In this document: piece after piece, positions 30,464 to 31,696 of the stretch
Layout of the letters: each line of letters starts with the position of its first letter
Numbering within the stretch: the stretch's first letter is position 1
Assembly: GCA_051453625.1 (NCBI GenBank)
Contig: JBOZIK010000001.1
Span: 115,084,774 to 115,116,469 of the forward strand
Origin: Welwitschia mirabilis
Taxonomy: Eukaryota; Gnetophyta; Gnetopsida; Welwitschiales
Direction: 5' to 3'
DNA: 31,696 bases
Program-made: the position numbers and the translations under genes
Notes under the pieces: generated by a model
Told to the model about the DNA's origin: nothing
The model's database searches: none
The model's input: only the letters and a program-made list of their open reading frames with translations

Positions 30464-31241
30464 CGTAAAAACAAAAAAAAAATACACTAATAAATCATAA
30501 AAATCATAAATTTTAAATCAAAGACATGAAGTGAAAAATGTAGCTGTATCCAATGGAATGGCTTCATTTCCATCTCCATGTCTGTCTGCATCGCCATCTA
30601 ACCTCCATTGGTCCATGCCCATGCCCATGCCCATGCCCACCCATATTTCATGCTCATCCACCCTTCTACACATGTACTATGCAATCAGTTTGGAAAGAGG
30701 AGTAAAAGGCGGACATCCCAAGGGAGAAGCCACATTCCAAAAAGGTATCAGAAAATCCAATCCTAGGCCAGCCACTCCATAATATGATAACTAAGTAAAA
30801 CACCAAGGAAAATAATAATATTAAGTAAGTTGGAAGTGGGCAGTGGGCAATGAGCTATGGGAGGCCCCTGTGTTTACTGTTCCACTGACATGCTGCATCG
30901 TCATGCCCACCTTCTTCATCCCTCAAAACTCAGCTACGTCCTCCAGCGCACCATCCATCCATTCGTTATTTATTCGGAAACCAAATAACTCTTAATAATA
31001 TGTTGTGGTACTCATATAAAATAGGTGCCACACCCACGGGCATTATACAAGAAAAGCCCTGCTATCATGTAGTCAATCGTAGGTACCCTCATAGTGAGCA
31101 TTTGACCCCTTGTCCACTCCACTTTTAATGATCATATTTATTATGTGAGATTATGTCAATAATTAAAAAATGCATCAAGGACAAGAAAACATTATAATCT
31201 AACATAGAAATTTGGAATCTTACTTTGTCTTCAAGTTTCTT
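30464..31241. other. Right-end region, no gene assigned
   Basis: A C-rich patch at about 30840-31100 contrasts with its surroundings (CCATCCATCC, CCCACGGGC). It could be transposon or upstream gene sequence. No motif decides. Confidence 0.3.
30613..30636 (+). repeat. (CCATGC)4 microsatellite
   Basis: Four perfect CCATGC hexamers, inside an 83-codon open frame (30531-30782) that has no other protein-like feature. Confidence 0.9.
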
Positions 31242-31385
31242 NNNNNNNNNNNNNNNNNNNNNNNNNNNNNNNNNNNNNNNNNNNNNNNNNNNNNNNNNNN
31301 NNNNNNNNNNNNNNNNNNNNNNNNNNNNNNNNNNNNNNNNNNNNNNNNNNNNNNNNNNNNNNNNNNNNNNNNNNNNNNNNNNNNN
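31242..31385. other. Assembly gap (144 N)
   Basis: Estimated-size gap in AT-rich sequence. Confidence 0.95.
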
Positions 31386-31696
31386 TTCACTAATGATATC
31401 ATATAAAAGAAATCACACAATTAATTTTTTTTTAAAACAAGGATTTAAACAGTTCCAACATATGATACAGAATGAAACAATATAGCTTTAATCAACCCAT
31501 TCTATTTATTTTACATAATAATATGGTTCAACATAGCAAATATTCCATGTATTTATATATGCAACATGTGATGAAGGAAAACAGTTGCATTAGCCAAATC
31601 ATTCTTTTGACATTCTCAACACTAGAGTATGTCTAATACCCAAGCCATTGCTTCCTTATAGGACAAGTAGAGCATGGATATATTGAAATGAAATAA
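31386..31696. other. AT-rich right edge, nothing recognised
   Basis: Stops in all frames. No repeat or motif recognised. Confidence 0.3.

Noticed and set aside
30531-30782. 83-codon ORF with MPMPMPMP.
   Set aside because: The repeat is a CCATGC microsatellite; there are no conserved motifs, and the composition is that of the local C-rich patch.

Overview
The window is nuclear DNA from a land plant with a large, transposon-rich genome. The evidence is an AT-rich background, spliced genes with GT-AG introns of 0.1 to more than 4 kb, layers of decayed class I and class II plant transposons, and six runs of N. The species cannot be decided; the transposon load and long introns would suit a gymnosperm, but that is inference. 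There are no bacterial-type genes, CRISPR arrays, rRNA or convincing tRNA genes, and I do not see an undescribed multi-gene system.

Layout. About 0-0.6 kb holds one unrecognised minus-strand ORF. About 1.36-5.09 kb is a decayed BED-type hAT transposase gene (plus strand, several introns, three in-frame stops, one frameshift), ending in a recognisable hAT terminus at 5092. It sits in the RNase H region of a Ty1/copia element whose tail continues at 5093. About 6.1-10.5 kb is a second copia element (plus strand): integrase, reverse transcriptase, RNase H, polypurine tract and the start of an LTR. It is broken by a second insertion of the same hAT TIR family (right end at 7121), by a roughly 1 kb insertion (about 7541-8518) placed just before the YVDD motif, and probably by more GACTC/GACTTG-rich insertions.

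About 12.07-18.21 kb, minus strand, is the only host gene I am confident of: the 5' part of a DEAD-box RNA helicase of the plant RH13 / human DDX24 / yeast Mak5 type, involved in large ribosomal subunit biogenesis. Four exons join in frame with canonical splice sites and give the first 261 residues, through the Q motif, motif I (AAETGSGKT) and motif Ia (PTRELALQ). The remaining helicase exons are not found in the 12 kb to the left, which is filled by the transposon nest. So either the next intron is very long and runs off the window, or the gene is a truncated copy. Intron 2 (4.2 kb) holds an odd 1 kb stretch with a recurring GCATTGCC-like word.

About 18.5-26.3 kb is AT-rich and without recognisable genes, apart from short tandem repeats at 20.04 and 23.79 kb. 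About 26.33-27.49 kb, minus strand, is a heavily mutated Athila/Tat-like Ty3-gypsy integrase region. About 28.25-28.96 kb, minus strand, looks like a decayed LINE ORF1 (DUF4283-like plus zinc knuckle), with a perfect short hairpin just upstream. Two same-orientation copies of a CACTA-like terminal/subterminal repeat lie at 29.38-29.58 and 30.25-30.46 kb and share a 93-bp block with one mismatch. The last 1.2 kb has no gene I can identify.
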